Shown piece after piece: positions 51,774 to 63,876 of a stretch of 64,000 bases of DNA. Position 1 is the first letter of the stretch, and each line of letters begins with the position of its first letter. Both the position numbers and the translations under genes were made by a program. Source of the stretch: Paenibacillus puerhi (lineage in GTDB: Bacteria > Bacillota > Bacilli > Paenibacillales > NBRC-103111); assembly GCF_009846885.1 (NCBI RefSeq), contig NZ_WUWM01000018.1:80907-144906 (forward strand). Direction: 5' to 3'. The notes under the pieces were generated by a model, which saw nothing but the letters and a program-made list of their open reading frames with translations, searched no databases and was not told the origin of the DNA.

Positions 51774-52748
51774 TTAATAGACGCCTTCTTCGCCGAGCTT
51801 CTTGGCAAGCTTGTTGGCTCCGATCACGAGCAGCAGACCCACAACCGACTTGAACAGGCCGACAGCCGTACTGTAGCTGAACTGCCCCTGCTTGACGCCG
51901 AGCCGATACACATACGTATCGAATACGTCTGCGACCTCGGAGACCGCGCCGTTCATCATGAGAAATACCTGCTCGAAGCCGACATCCATCATATGGCCGA
52001 TGCGCAGGATCAGCAGAATCACGATAACCGGCCGGATACCGGGCAGCGTGACATGCCAGATTTGGCGGAAACGGCTTGCGCCGTCAATTTTGGCCGCTTC
52101 ATAGAGCTGCGGGTCGATGCTCGCCATCGCGGCCAGGAAGAGGATGGTTCCCCAGCCCGCATCCTTCCAGATCGATTGGGCGGTCAGCATGGCCCAGAAG
52201 TAGCTTTTGTTCGTCAGGAAATCGACCTTCTCGAAGCCGAGCGCCACCAGCATCTGGTTCACGACCCCGTCCCCGGTGGAGAAGAGCAGGAAGGTGATGC
52301 CGACGATAATGACCCAGGATAAAAAATGCGGCAGGTATACGATCGATTGGACGATTTTCTTATAAGCGGCGTTTCGGACCTCGTTCAGCATCAACGCAAG
52401 CACAATAGGCAGCGGAAAGAAGAACACCAGCGACAGCGTATTAATAGCGAGCGTGTTGCGAAACAGCAGCAGGAAGTCGGGATTGGAGAAGAAGCGCTGG
52501 AAATGCTCCAAGCCGACCCACGGACTGCCAAGCATACCCTGAAAGGGAGAATAATTCTGAAACGAAATCAGAATGCCCCACATCGGGATATAGCGGAAAA
52601 TAAAAAAATACAGCAGTCCGGGAAATGCCAATAAGTACAAGAATTTGTCCCGAGCGATACCGGCGATGATGAGCTTCATCCGGCCGGACGCCGCTGTCTG
52701 CTCCGGCCCTGAGGCCTGGGAAGCGGCTGATTTAACCGTGGAGTGGAT
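51774..52748 (-). CDS. lplB: ABC permease, LplB/YteP type, possible ATC start
   Basis: Six-helix permease; EAA loop EAAKIDGASRFRQIWHVTLP. The first ATG is at 52679 (301 residues) but has no ribosome binding site. The frame stays open upstream, and a strong AAAGGAGGAGAGG lies exactly 8 bases before an ATC codon at 52748, giving a 324-residue protein whose 23 added polar residues match the usual N-terminal extension of LplB proteins. I annotate the ATC start tentatively; ATG 52679 is the conservative alternative. Confidence 0.72.
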   Translation of the reverse strand: MHSTVKSAASQASGPEQTAASGRMKLIIAGIARDKFLYLLAFPGLLYFFIFRYIPMWGILISFQNYSPFQGMLGSPWVGLEHFQRFFSNPDFLLLFRNTLAINTLSLVFFFPLPIVLALMLNEVRNAAYKKIVQSIVYLPHFLSWVIIVGITFLLFSTGDGVVNQMLVALGFEKVDFLTNKSYFWAMLTAQSIWKDAGWGTILFLAAMASIDPQLYEAAKIDGASRFRQIWHVTLPGIRPVIVILLILRIGHMMDVGFEQVFLMMNGAVSEVADVFDTYVYRLGVKQGQFSYSTAVGLFKSVVGLLLVIGANKLAKKLGEEGVY

Positions 52749-53063
52749 GGTCCTCTCCTCCTTTCATGCGATGAGGGATGGGCATATAAGCGGGATGTGA
52801 CGGTAGGACCGGTGCCCTGATTACAATCTACCTGGACGCCTCATTTCCGGCAATCATCCATTATTGTGGCTTCTCCGGACGCTTGAATCCGTGATGCTGC
52901 ACGGCATTTCCGGCCATTGACTTTTTTTCCCGTAACGGGAAATGCCGAGAAACAAGAGAAATGACCCTCGAAAATACACAAGCCCAACTAAAAATAACCA
53001 AAATCCTCCTCCTGGACTTCTTGTATGATGAAGAAAGCGCTTACCAAAAAAGGAGGAGATATC
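52749..53063. promoter_or_regulatory. Divergent intergenic region with structured leader
   Basis: Contains the lplB ribosome binding site (52751-52764, minus strand). Further on, CGGCATTTCC (52902-52911) pairs with GGAAATGCCG (52938-52947), enclosing a smaller CCCGTAACGGG hairpin. TTGACT at 52916-52921 lies within the loop. No clear sigma-A pair was found for the rightward gene. Confidence 0.4.
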
Positions 53064-56000
53064 GTGTACTTCATCACTCGCCGCGACCGCAACCGACGGC
53101 TCGGCCTTGTACTCAGCTTTACCCTGCTCTTCGGCTTGCTAGGAGGCAGCGTCCCCGGAGGCCTGTCCGAAGCGGCCGCCTCAACGAGCCAGGAGGTCGC
53201 CGTTATCCCGACGCATGATGCCGCGATTGACTCCGCACAGCCGGCTGCGAACTTCGATAAGCAAACAAGCGGTACAAGCACAGTAGGCAATATGAATATA
53301 CGCCGCTCCTCGGCCACCTCAACCCGGCTGGCTTACTTCAAGTTTGAGGGGATTAGCCAAGCTGCCAATACGACGGCCGCTTCCTTCTCGATTAAGGGAA
53401 AGCTGAATGCTTCGGGTGCGACGGCGACATTCAGCGTGTACGGCCTCGCCACTGACGGCACTTGGACAGGGGCTACGCTGACGGGAGACCACGCTCCGGG
53501 CATCAACGCCGCCTATGAAATAACGGGTGTGGGGACGGACGCCTTCGCCCTCGGCGAGATCGTGCTCGATAGCGTTTCCTACGTCGAGCATGCGGTCGAT
53601 GTCCGGGACTTCGTACGGCAGCATGGGCAGGACGGGGCCGTGACCTTCGTGCTTGTCCCTCACGGCAACACGGCCGTGACGATCTATAACATGGACACGG
53701 CCAACGAAGCGAATAAGCCGCGCCTGCGGATGACGCAGACGATCGTCGCTCCGGCCTCGTCCCTTGCGGGACTGCCGGGTGACGGACAGGCTGAGCTGTC
53801 CTGGGGAGCCTCGGCAGACGCAGCGTCTTACCGGATAGGCCGAAGCGGGAGCGCCGAAGGGTCATTCTCCGCCATCGGTACGGCTCCCGGGACAGATACG
53901 AGCTATACGGATACCGGCCTGACGAACGGTCAGCCTTACTATTATACCGTGACGGCTGTCGATGCGGAAGGCTATGAAAGCCTGCCAAGCGCTTCTGTCG
54001 CCGTGACGCCGCAGTCCGCTTCGCTGCCGCCAGGCATTCCGGCCGGATTGACCGCGCAGACGGGCAACGCCGAGATCATGCTCAGCTGGCAGCCGGCTCC
54101 CGGAGCCATCAGCTACAAGGTCAAGCTGTGGAACGGCGCCTCCTACGACGAACTGGCCACTGGCGTGTCCGGCACCTCGTACACGCACTATGGGGTGACG
54201 GCCGGAACCAGCTATACGTTTGCCGTTACGGCGGTAGGCGGCGGCGGGCTCGAAAGCGGGCCGTCGCAGCAGGCGACTGCCATAGCGGTTACGGAGCGCA
54301 CCCGTTACCCGATCCCGGCCGCTGCTGTGACCGCCAGCTCCAACGACGGCAACGTCGAAGCCAATACGGTCGACGGCAAGCCGAGCACGCGCTGGTCGGC
54401 GCAGGGCGACGGCCAGTGGATTCGTTACGATCTGGGCCAAGCAAGGCGTATCGGCTACATCGGGATTGCGTTCTATAGCGGCAGTGCAAGGAAGGCTTCC
54501 TTCGACTTGCAGGTATCGACAGACGGCGAGCAGTGGACCACCGTATACAGCGGACAGAGCGGAGGGCTGACGTCGGACATGGAAGCGTTCGATTTCCCCG
54601 ATGTGACGGCCCGGTATGTTCGTTACGTGGGATACGGCAACTCCGTCAACGACTGGAACAGCTTCACGGAGCTTCATGTCTACGGCCCGTATACGAGTCC
54701 GGAGCTGGAGCCAATCCCGGATGAAGTGATTGAGGTGCCAAGCGTTCCGCTGTATACGAAGCCGGGGCTGCATCATCCCGACGGGACGCCTGCCGGCATT
54801 CCAGCCGCCAATCCGGTCACAGGAAGGACGCTGAATGTGATAGATTTCGGAGCCGACCCGGCCGACAACGCAACGGATGATTTGCCTGCGATCCAGGCGG
54901 CGCTGGACGCGGCCCGGGAGGGGGACGAGGTGTATTTCCCGAACGGTACGTATAACCTGATCAGCAAGCTGGCGGGAGATTCGACGGATACGCATTTCTC
55001 TGTGAAAAACAAGGTCAATCTGCGCGGAGAAAGCCAGGAGGGCGCTGTCCTGCTGTCGTACCTGGGGGCGTCCTCCTCGTCAAGCAGCCGGGTGATCAAG
55101 GCTTTTAACAAAAGCGATGTGACGATCTCGCATCTGACGATCACTTCGACGTACGACGGTCCGATGCCAACCGACCCGACGATCCGGGTGTCCGATACGG
55201 GCGGGCCGAAATACGGGATCGTCATCGACGATTCGGCGCTGAAGGGCAGCTCCCATATCGTGATCGACCATGTGACGATCGAGAAGTTCGAGAAGTACGC
55301 GGTGCGCATCAGTGAGAGTCATCATAATGTCGTGCAGAACTCCATCATCCGCAACGCGACGAACATCGGAGCAGGCGGCGCGGGCTACGGGGTATCCGTG
55401 CAGGGTACGCCGAAGCAGCACCGGCTCGGGTATGACAACGATACGTATTTCAACGTCGTGCGCAACAACGTCTTCGAAGGGCCTTACTTGCGCCATGGCG
55501 CACTGGTGCAATATTATGCGCATAACAATCTGGTAGCTGACAACGTGTTCCGGGGAACGGTGTACGATGCCATCGACCTCCACGGGGAGGATGAATACCT
55601 CAACGAAATCAGCGGCAACCTGATTGAAAACGTGTCGCGCGGGGGAGCCATCGGCGTAGGGAATACCGGCGGAACGCCGCCGAATTCCAATCATGACGAA
55701 GCCGGTCCTTTTAACTATATTCACGACAATACGATCCGTAATTCGCAGACCGGCATTCAGGTGTACATGGGATCGCCTGACACGACGATCGAGCGCAATG
55801 TGATCGAGAACACGACGACGGTCTTCGAAGGAAAGACGCCAGTCGGGCTGTATCTGCTGAATGCGCCCCGTACGGTTGTCAGGGACAACGTGATTCGCAA
55901 CAATACTTCCCCGGACTTTCGGGCCGTTCTGATCGCTTATGATCACGGCGACCGGAATGCCGACAACGTGGGAGCGGGAGCGCCGAAGGATATGACGCTT

Positions 56001-57635
56001 ACGGGGAACACGGTCACCGGCAACACGTACGGCATCTGGATCGAAGCCGGTACCGGATTGACGGTGCGGGACAATACGGTTCAGGGGAACGGCTTGGATT
56101 ATTATTTGAAGCCGGGCGTTGAGGTGCCGGCCGGTTGGCCGGTCGGGCAGGATTCTGGCGGCCCGAACGAGCCTCAGGAGCCCGGCGAACCGCAGGTGCC
56201 GGGGAACCCACAGGAGCCTGGAGAGTCTGAAGAGTCTGGAGCTTCCGATGATTCGGGCGGAGATACTTCGCCGGGTCAGACGGGTTCCGGCGCGGCAGCG
56301 GGCACCGGAACGGGGGCGCAGCCACAGCCTGGTAGCGGGACAGCCCTGACGGTGAAGCCGGAGCTGACAGGCGAGGGATCGAAGACGGCGGTAGGCATCA
56401 TAGAGGCGTCTGCTCTAACCAGAGCGTTCCAAGCGGCTAAAGCCGACGCTTCCGGTAGGAAGACGGTTACGTTGGAGCTGAGTGCCGTACCGGGAGCCGA
56501 CGTCTACGAGTTGGCGCTTCCCGCCGAGATCAGGGATCTATCGGCTTCCATCCAGTTAATCGTCCGCACACCGGTTGCCACGGTGGCGCTGCCGGGCTCG
56601 GTGCTCTCCGGGCAGCGCGGGGCCGCCGGGGCGGAAGGAAGCGGCGGAGCCGGAACGTTGAGCCTGTTTGTCGGGCAGGCCGTTCGCGCTAAGCTTGGGG
56701 AAGGGGCTAGGGCGGGCATCGGCTCCGGGCCGCTGCTTGAGATGGCGCTCAAGCAGGGAGGCAGGACGATAGACTGGAGCAGCCCGTCCGCGGCGGTCCA
56801 GGTATTCGTTCCCTACCGGGCATCTGGCTGGGAACAGCGGAATGAGGGGCGTATCCCGGTATGGTATATCGATGAGAACGGAGATGTTCGGGACGTCCTG
56901 CCAGGTCATTATGACCGCGATTCCGGGGAGGTTGCTTTTGAGACAACGCATTTCAGCGTATACGGCATAGCTGCGGCTGCCCGCGAATTCGGAGATATCG
57001 CTTCGTACGGCTGGGCGTCCAGGGCGATCGAGACGCTGGCTGCACAGGGAATTGTCAAAGGGACCTCTGAGACGGACTTTTCGCCTGGGCTGGAGATCAG
57101 CCGAGCCGATTACGTGCTGCTGCTGATGCGGACGCTCAAGCTGAAGAGTACGGACGGCGGAGGGTTCGATGCGAAGGAGTCCCGGGCCGCAGACGGCGAA
57201 GCTTCGGGAGAAAAGGTAGCGGGCTCGACAGCCGCCGCCGCGGGCTTTCGGGATATAAGCGCGACAGATTACTTCGCCGATGCGGTTATCGCCGCGCAGC
57301 GCCTCGGGATCGCGGAGGGGGCGGCCGACGGCCGGTTCCGCCCGCGCGATCCGGTCACGCGCCAGGAGCTGTTTGCGCTAACGGCAAGAGCGCTTCAGTC
57401 CGCCGGCTTGTCGCAGACGGAAGAAGGGCTTCAAGACGGGGCGGCCTCCGACTCGCCGGAATCGCTGGCAAGGTTTGCCGACCATGCGGAGGTAGCGCCT
57501 TATGCCAGGGAGGCTGCGTCGCTGCTGATCCGCGCAGGGATGATCGAGGGTGCGGAGGGAAAGCTACATCCGGGCGAGCATGCTACCCGGGCTGAAACAG
57601 CGGCGCTAATGCATAGGATCTACCAGCGCCGCTAA
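53064..57635 (+). CDS. SLH-anchored secreted beta-helix protein (pectate-lyase-like) with DNRLRE, FN3 and F5/8C domains
   Basis: 1523 residues from the GTG at 53064, 7 bases after AAAGGAGG; the upstream ATG at 53025 has no ribosome binding site. Signal peptide (LGLVLSFTLLFGLLGGSVPG) ends near residue 38. Then a DNRLRE-type module (about 40-225), two FN3 domains (about 230-320 and 322-410), an F5/8 type C/CBM32 module (about 415-542), a right-handed parallel beta-helix (from 588, DFGADPADNATDDLPAIQAA, to about 1019), a Pro/Glu/Gly linker (1026-1094), a beta domain and three SLH repeats (about 1308-1523). It should be displayed on the cell wall and act on plant or microbial polysaccharide. Divergent from the lplBCA operon, which may import the products. 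Confidence 0.88.
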   Translation: MYFITRRDRNRRLGLVLSFTLLFGLLGGSVPGGLSEAAASTSQEVAVIPTHDAAIDSAQPAANFDKQTSGTSTVGNMNIRRSSATSTRLAYFKFEGISQAANTTAASFSIKGKLNASGATATFSVYGLATDGTWTGATLTGDHAPGINAAYEITGVGTDAFALGEIVLDSVSYVEHAVDVRDFVRQHGQDGAVTFVLVPHGNTAVTIYNMDTANEANKPRLRMTQTIVAPASSLAGLPGDGQAELSWGASADAASYRIGRSGSAEGSFSAIGTAPGTDTSYTDTGLTNGQPYYYTVTAVDAEGYESLPSASVAVTPQSASLPPGIPAGLTAQTGNAEIMLSWQPAPGAISYKVKLWNGASYDELATGVSGTSYTHYGVTAGTSYTFAVTAVGGGGLESGPSQQATAIAVTERTRYPIPAAAVTASSNDGNVEANTVDGKPSTRWSAQGDGQWIRYDLGQARRIGYIGIAFYSGSARKASFDLQVSTDGEQWTTVYSGQSGGLTSDMEAFDFPDVTARYVRYVGYGNSVNDWNSFTELHVYGPYTSPELEPIPDEVIEVPSVPLYTKPGLHHPDGTPAGIPAANPVTGRTLNVIDFGADPADNATDDLPAIQAALDAAREGDEVYFPNGTYNLISKLAGDSTDTHFSVKNKVNLRGESQEGAVLLSYLGASSSSSSRVIKAFNKSDVTISHLTITSTYDGPMPTDPTIRVSDTGGPKYGIVIDDSALKGSSHIVIDHVTIEKFEKYAVRISESHHNVVQNSIIRNATNIGAGGAGYGVSVQGTPKQHRLGYDNDTYFNVVRNNVFEGPYLRHGALVQYYAHNNLVADNVFRGTVYDAIDLHGEDEYLNEISGNLIENVSRGGAIGVGNTGGTPPNSNHDEAGPFNYIHDNTIRNSQTGIQVYMGSPDTTIERNVIENTTTVFEGKTPVGLYLLNAPRTVVRDNVIRNNTSPDFRAVLIAYDHGDRNADNVGAGAPKDMTLTGNTVTGNTYGIWIEAGTGLTVRDNTVQGNGLDYYLKPGVEVPAGWPVGQDSGGPNEPQEPGEPQVPGNPQEPGESEESGASDDSGGDTSPGQTGSGAAAGTGTGAQPQPGSGTALTVKPELTGEGSKTAVGIIEASALTRAFQAAKADASGRKTVTLELSAVPGADVYELALPAEIRDLSASIQLIVRTPVATVALPGSVLSGQRGAAGAEGSGGAGTLSLFVGQAVRAKLGEGARAGIGSGPLLEMALKQGGRTIDWSSPSAAVQVFVPYRASGWEQRNEGRIPVWYIDENGDVRDVLPGHYDRDSGEVAFETTHFSVYGIAAAAREFGDIASYGWASRAIETLAAQGIVKGTSETDFSPGLEISRADYVLLLMRTLKLKSTDGGGFDAKESRAADGEASGEKVAGSTAAAAGFRDISATDYFADAVIAAQRLGIAEGAADGRFRPRDPVTRQELFALTARALQSAGLSQTEEGLQDGAASDSPESLARFADHAEVAPYAREAASLLIRAGMIEGAEGKLHPGEHATRAETAALMHRIYQRR

Positions 57636-57683
57636 GCAGACCTAAAGCGAAGCGATGGTAATCTATAATAATGGATGTAAACG

Positions 57684-57723
57684 GCTAAAAAACGTCAGGG
57701 CCTCTTCCCTGACGTTTTTTAGC
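57684..57723. terminator. Bidirectional intrinsic terminator
   Basis: Perfect 17-bp stem (57684-57700 with 57707-57723), 6-base loop, with T6 on both strands, between convergent genes. Confidence 0.88.
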
Positions 57724-57753
57724 TTGAAGAAGATGCGCCGGAGCGAGAGGAGC

Positions 57754-58590
57754 TTACTTGCCGAACACCATCCGGTATTCGGTGGGCGTCATGCCCTCCT
57801 TTTCCAAAAATCGCTTGTTGAAGTAGCTGGTGTTCGGGTAACCGGCATCCATGGCGATGTCGCGGATGGTAGACTCGGTGCGCTCGATCAGCCACTGCTT
57901 CGCTTTCTGCATCCGGCATAGCGTGATGAAATCCATGGGGGTCATATGCATGATTTTACGGAAGAGCCGGCAGAAGTAATACGGACTTACGCCGGCGCGC
58001 TCGGCCCACTCCTCCAATACGAACGGCTCGCAAGCCTCGTTCTGCAGATGGGGCAGCAGCTCGGCGATCCGTTCAGTGGCATGATGGCGCTTGGTGGAGG
58101 ATAGCGGCTCGGCCTGCTGGATGAATTCCATGATCACGGCATAGGTCAGCATGGAGAGCGCTGTGGGATGCAGAAGCCGGTGCTTCTCGGCTTCCTCCAG
58201 CAGCGTCATATGAGCCTTCTCCCAGGCGGACGGCTGACGGAGCGTCCACAGCTTCGAGCGGTGCAGCTGATGCTCGGTCAGGAACTCCTGCAGCTTGTGG
58301 CCGTAGAAGTGCACCCAGCGCACATCCCAAGGCTCCTCCTCGCTGGAGTAGTAGATTTGCTGCTGCAGCGGGAAGTACAGCACGGCATCGCCTCGCTGCA
58401 GAGCATAGGTTTGACCGTCTATCTCGACGAAGCCTTTGCCGGCAGCTACGTAGTGAATATTGAAGTTGTTCAGTGTCCCGGCGGCCCGGTTCACACGGTG
58501 GCCTCCGTCTTCCTTGTAGTTGCCCACCGACTCGGGAAAGCAGAAGAACGGCTGATGATCCATGATAGGAAACAAAAATTGTCTTTGCAT
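57754..58590 (-). CDS. AraC-family transcriptional regulator with cupin sensor
   Basis: 278 residues: N-terminal cupin-like sensor (FNIHYVAAGKGFVEIDGQTY) and C-terminal double HTH (WAERAGVSPYYFCRLFRKIM, then MDAGYPNTSYFNKRFLEKEG). GGGAGGGAGTTCGCG precedes the ATG. Divergent from the oxidoreductase/beta-galactosidase cluster, which it probably activates in response to a sugar. Confidence 0.9.
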   Translation of the reverse strand: MQRQFLFPIMDHQPFFCFPESVGNYKEDGGHRVNRAAGTLNNFNIHYVAAGKGFVEIDGQTYALQRGDAVLYFPLQQQIYYSSEEEPWDVRWVHFYGHKLQEFLTEHQLHRSKLWTLRQPSAWEKAHMTLLEEAEKHRLLHPTALSMLTYAVIMEFIQQAEPLSSTKRHHATERIAELLPHLQNEACEPFVLEEWAERAGVSPYYFCRLFRKIMHMTPMDFITLCRMQKAKQWLIERTESTIRDIAMDAGYPNTSYFNKRFLEKEGMTPTEYRMVFGK

Positions 58591-58708
58591 CGCGAACTCC
58601 CTCCCGATGACAATATAGTGTTATGATCCCGCAACATGATCATATTTTAATTTTAGTTGAACACTTTTATAATGGCAATATGATACTAGAAATGTGAGGA
58701 GGATCATC

Positions 58709-59716
58709 ATGGCAAAGGTAGAAGGCAAGCTTCGTTGGGGAGTACTGGGTTGTGCGGCCATTGCTTTCCGCGCCGTTATTCCGGGAATTAAACAGTCCGA
58801 GCTGGGGGAACTGGCGGCAATCGCCAGCCGTTCGCTGGAGAAGGCGCAGGAGGCTGCGGCTCGGGAGGGTATTCCGCAGGCCTACGGCAGCTACGAGGAG
58901 CTGCTCGCAGATGAGTCGATTGATGCGGTCTACATCCCGCTGCCGAATCATCTGCACCGGGAATGGACGATCAAGGCCGCTCAGGCGGGCAAGCACGTAC
59001 TGTGCGAGAAGCCGGCGGCTCTGACGGCGGAAGAGACGGAGGAGATGGTAGCGGCATGCGCCGAGGCCGGCGTCGTCTTCGCTGAAGCATTCATGTACCG
59101 TCACCATCCGCGTTACCGGATGATCCGGGATGTGATCGCCTCCGGGGAAATCGGCGAGCTCCGGGCTATCCGCGGCTCCTTCACGTTCAACAGCTCGGCG
59201 AATTCCGGCAATGTCAGATTTAACCGCGATATGGGCGGCGGCTCTCTGTACGATGTGGGCTGTTACCCGATCAGCGCGGCCCGATACGTGCTTGGCCAGG
59301 AGCCGGAGGCCGTAACGGTACAGGCCTTCTTCTCTCCCCAGCATGACGAGGTGGATATGATGGCCTCGGGTCTGTTGGAATTCCCCGGATCCGTTGCGCT
59401 GACCTTCGACTGCGGCATGTGGGCGGCTGGCCGCAATACGCTGGAGATTCTGGGTACGGACGGCCGCATCGAGCTGCAGTCGGCTTATGTGGGCCCGACG
59501 GATGCAGGCGCGAACTTTTTCGTCACGGCGAAGGGCGAAAGGCGCGAGGTTGAGGTGCCGGTCGTCAATCATTATGCCCTGCAGGCCGATTCGTTCGCAC
59601 GCAGCGTGCTGGCTGGCGAGCCTGTAGCCTTCGACCCATCGGATGCCGTGCTGAACATGAAGGTGCTGGACGCCTGCCTAGAGTCGGCCCGGCAGCGCAA
59701 ACGCGTCGAATTGTAG
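58709..59716 (+). CDS. Gfo/Idh/MocA-family oxidoreductase
   Basis: 335 residues from the ATG at 58709 (GTGAGGAGGATCATC upstream). N-terminal Rossmann fold (RWGVLGCAAIAFRAVIPGIK) and the family EKP motif in GKHVLCEKPAALTAEE with the catalytic Lys; substrate-binding domain contains GGGSLYDVGCYPISAARY. NAD(P)-dependent sugar dehydrogenase; substrate unknown, plausibly a galactose-type sugar by context. Confidence 0.9.
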   Translation: MAKVEGKLRWGVLGCAAIAFRAVIPGIKQSELGELAAIASRSLEKAQEAAAREGIPQAYGSYEELLADESIDAVYIPLPNHLHREWTIKAAQAGKHVLCEKPAALTAEETEEMVAACAEAGVVFAEAFMYRHHPRYRMIRDVIASGEIGELRAIRGSFTFNSSANSGNVRFNRDMGGGSLYDVGCYPISAARYVLGQEPEAVTVQAFFSPQHDEVDMMASGLLEFPGSVALTFDCGMWAAGRNTLEILGTDGRIELQSAYVGPTDAGANFFVTAKGERREVEVPVVNHYALQADSFARSVLAGEPVAFDPSDAVLNMKVLDACLESARQRKRVEL

Positions 59717-59732
59717 AGAGGAGCGAAAATTG

Positions 59733-60683
59733 ATGGAATATATTCAGATTGCAGGCGTTTCGAAGCCGGTATCCCGGCTGATCAAGGGCTCGGATTATTT
59801 CCGCCCGGACGTGTACGGCAAGGTTTGCGACAACCTCGATGCCTACCTGGAAATCGGGGGCAACACGATCGATACCGCGTATATTTATTGCGGCGGCGAG
59901 AGCGAGAAGGTCATCGGCAGATATATGCGCGAGCGGAACAACCGGGATCAGCTCGTCATTCTGACCAAGGGAGCGCATCATAACCAGGATGGCCCGCGGG
60001 TGAACAAGGCGGCGATCGACGCCGACCTGAAGGAAAGCCTGGAGCGGTTGCAGACAGATTCGGTCGAGCTGTACGCGCTGCACCGCGACGATGAGAATGT
60101 GCCGGTCGGCGAGATCCTCGAGGCGCTGAACGCTCATCTGGAAGCGGGCAGGGTGCAATCCATCGGCGCTTCGAACTGGACGTGGCGGCGGATCGCGGAG
60201 GCGAACGAATACGCGGCATCCCACGGTCTGACGGGCTTCTCGTTCAGCAGCCCCAACCTGAGCCTGGCTAAGGTCAACGAGCCTTTCTGGCCGGGCTGCG
60301 TATCGGCCGATGAAGCGACATGCGACTGGCATGAGCGCACCGGGATGCCGCTGCTGTCCTGGTCGTCGCAGGCAAGGGGCTTCTTCACGGGCCGCTTTAC
60401 GCCGGAGGTGCGCGATAATGCCGAGCTCGTCCGCGTTTTCTACAACGATGCCAACTGGGAGAGGCTGGCGAGGGCTGAACAGCTTGCTGCGACGAAGGGG
60501 GCAAGCGTCATTCAGATCGCCCTCGCTTATGTGCTCCAGCAGCCGTTCCCGACCTGCGCGCTGATCGGCGCTCAGAATCTGGCGGAGCTGAAATCCTGCG
60601 AGGAAGGGGCCGGCATCAAGCTCACGGCGGCTGAGCGGGAATGGCTCGATCTGCGGCGCGATGCGCTGACCCTGCAAGCGTAA
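59733..60683 (+). CDS. Aldo/keto reductase
   Basis: 316 residues; ATG at 59733 preferred over TTG at 59730, with AGAGAGGAG upstream. AKR barrel motifs: GGNTIDTAYIYCGGESEKVI (Asp-Tyr of the catalytic tetrad), LVILTKGAHH (Lys), and SIGASNW. NAD(P)H-dependent; likely works with the adjacent oxidoreductase in sugar interconversion. Confidence 0.88.
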   Translation: MEYIQIAGVSKPVSRLIKGSDYFRPDVYGKVCDNLDAYLEIGGNTIDTAYIYCGGESEKVIGRYMRERNNRDQLVILTKGAHHNQDGPRVNKAAIDADLKESLERLQTDSVELYALHRDDENVPVGEILEALNAHLEAGRVQSIGASNWTWRRIAEANEYAASHGLTGFSFSSPNLSLAKVNEPFWPGCVSADEATCDWHERTGMPLLSWSSQARGFFTGRFTPEVRDNAELVRVFYNDANWERLARAEQLAATKGASVIQIALAYVLQQPFPTCALIGAQNLAELKSCEEGAGIKLTAAEREWLDLRRDALTLQA

Positions 60684-60698
60684 GTGAATTGACTAAAT

Positions 60699-60737
60699 GG
60701 CAGGGTCCGTCATGGTCTTAGGATGACGGACCCTGCC
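60699..60737 (+). terminator. Hairpin between the reductase and beta-galactosidase genes
   Basis: Perfect 15-bp stem (60699-60713 with 60723-60737), 9-base loop, followed by TATTATCTT. Possibly a partial terminator. Confidence 0.6.
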
Positions 60738-60752
60738 TATTATCTTAGATGA

Positions 60753-63821
<3,069 letters not shown>

Positions 63822-63835
63822 TGTGACCCGGCGGG

Positions 63836-63871
63836 GAAGCCCCTTTTGTTCAGCGGAACAAAAGGGGCTTC
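63836..63871 (+). terminator. Intrinsic terminator of lacZ
   Basis: Perfect 16-bp stem (63836-63851 with 63856-63871), AGCG loop, then TTCTT (63872-63876), where the T run is cut short by the group II intron. Confidence 0.88.
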
Positions 63872-63876
63872 TTCTT

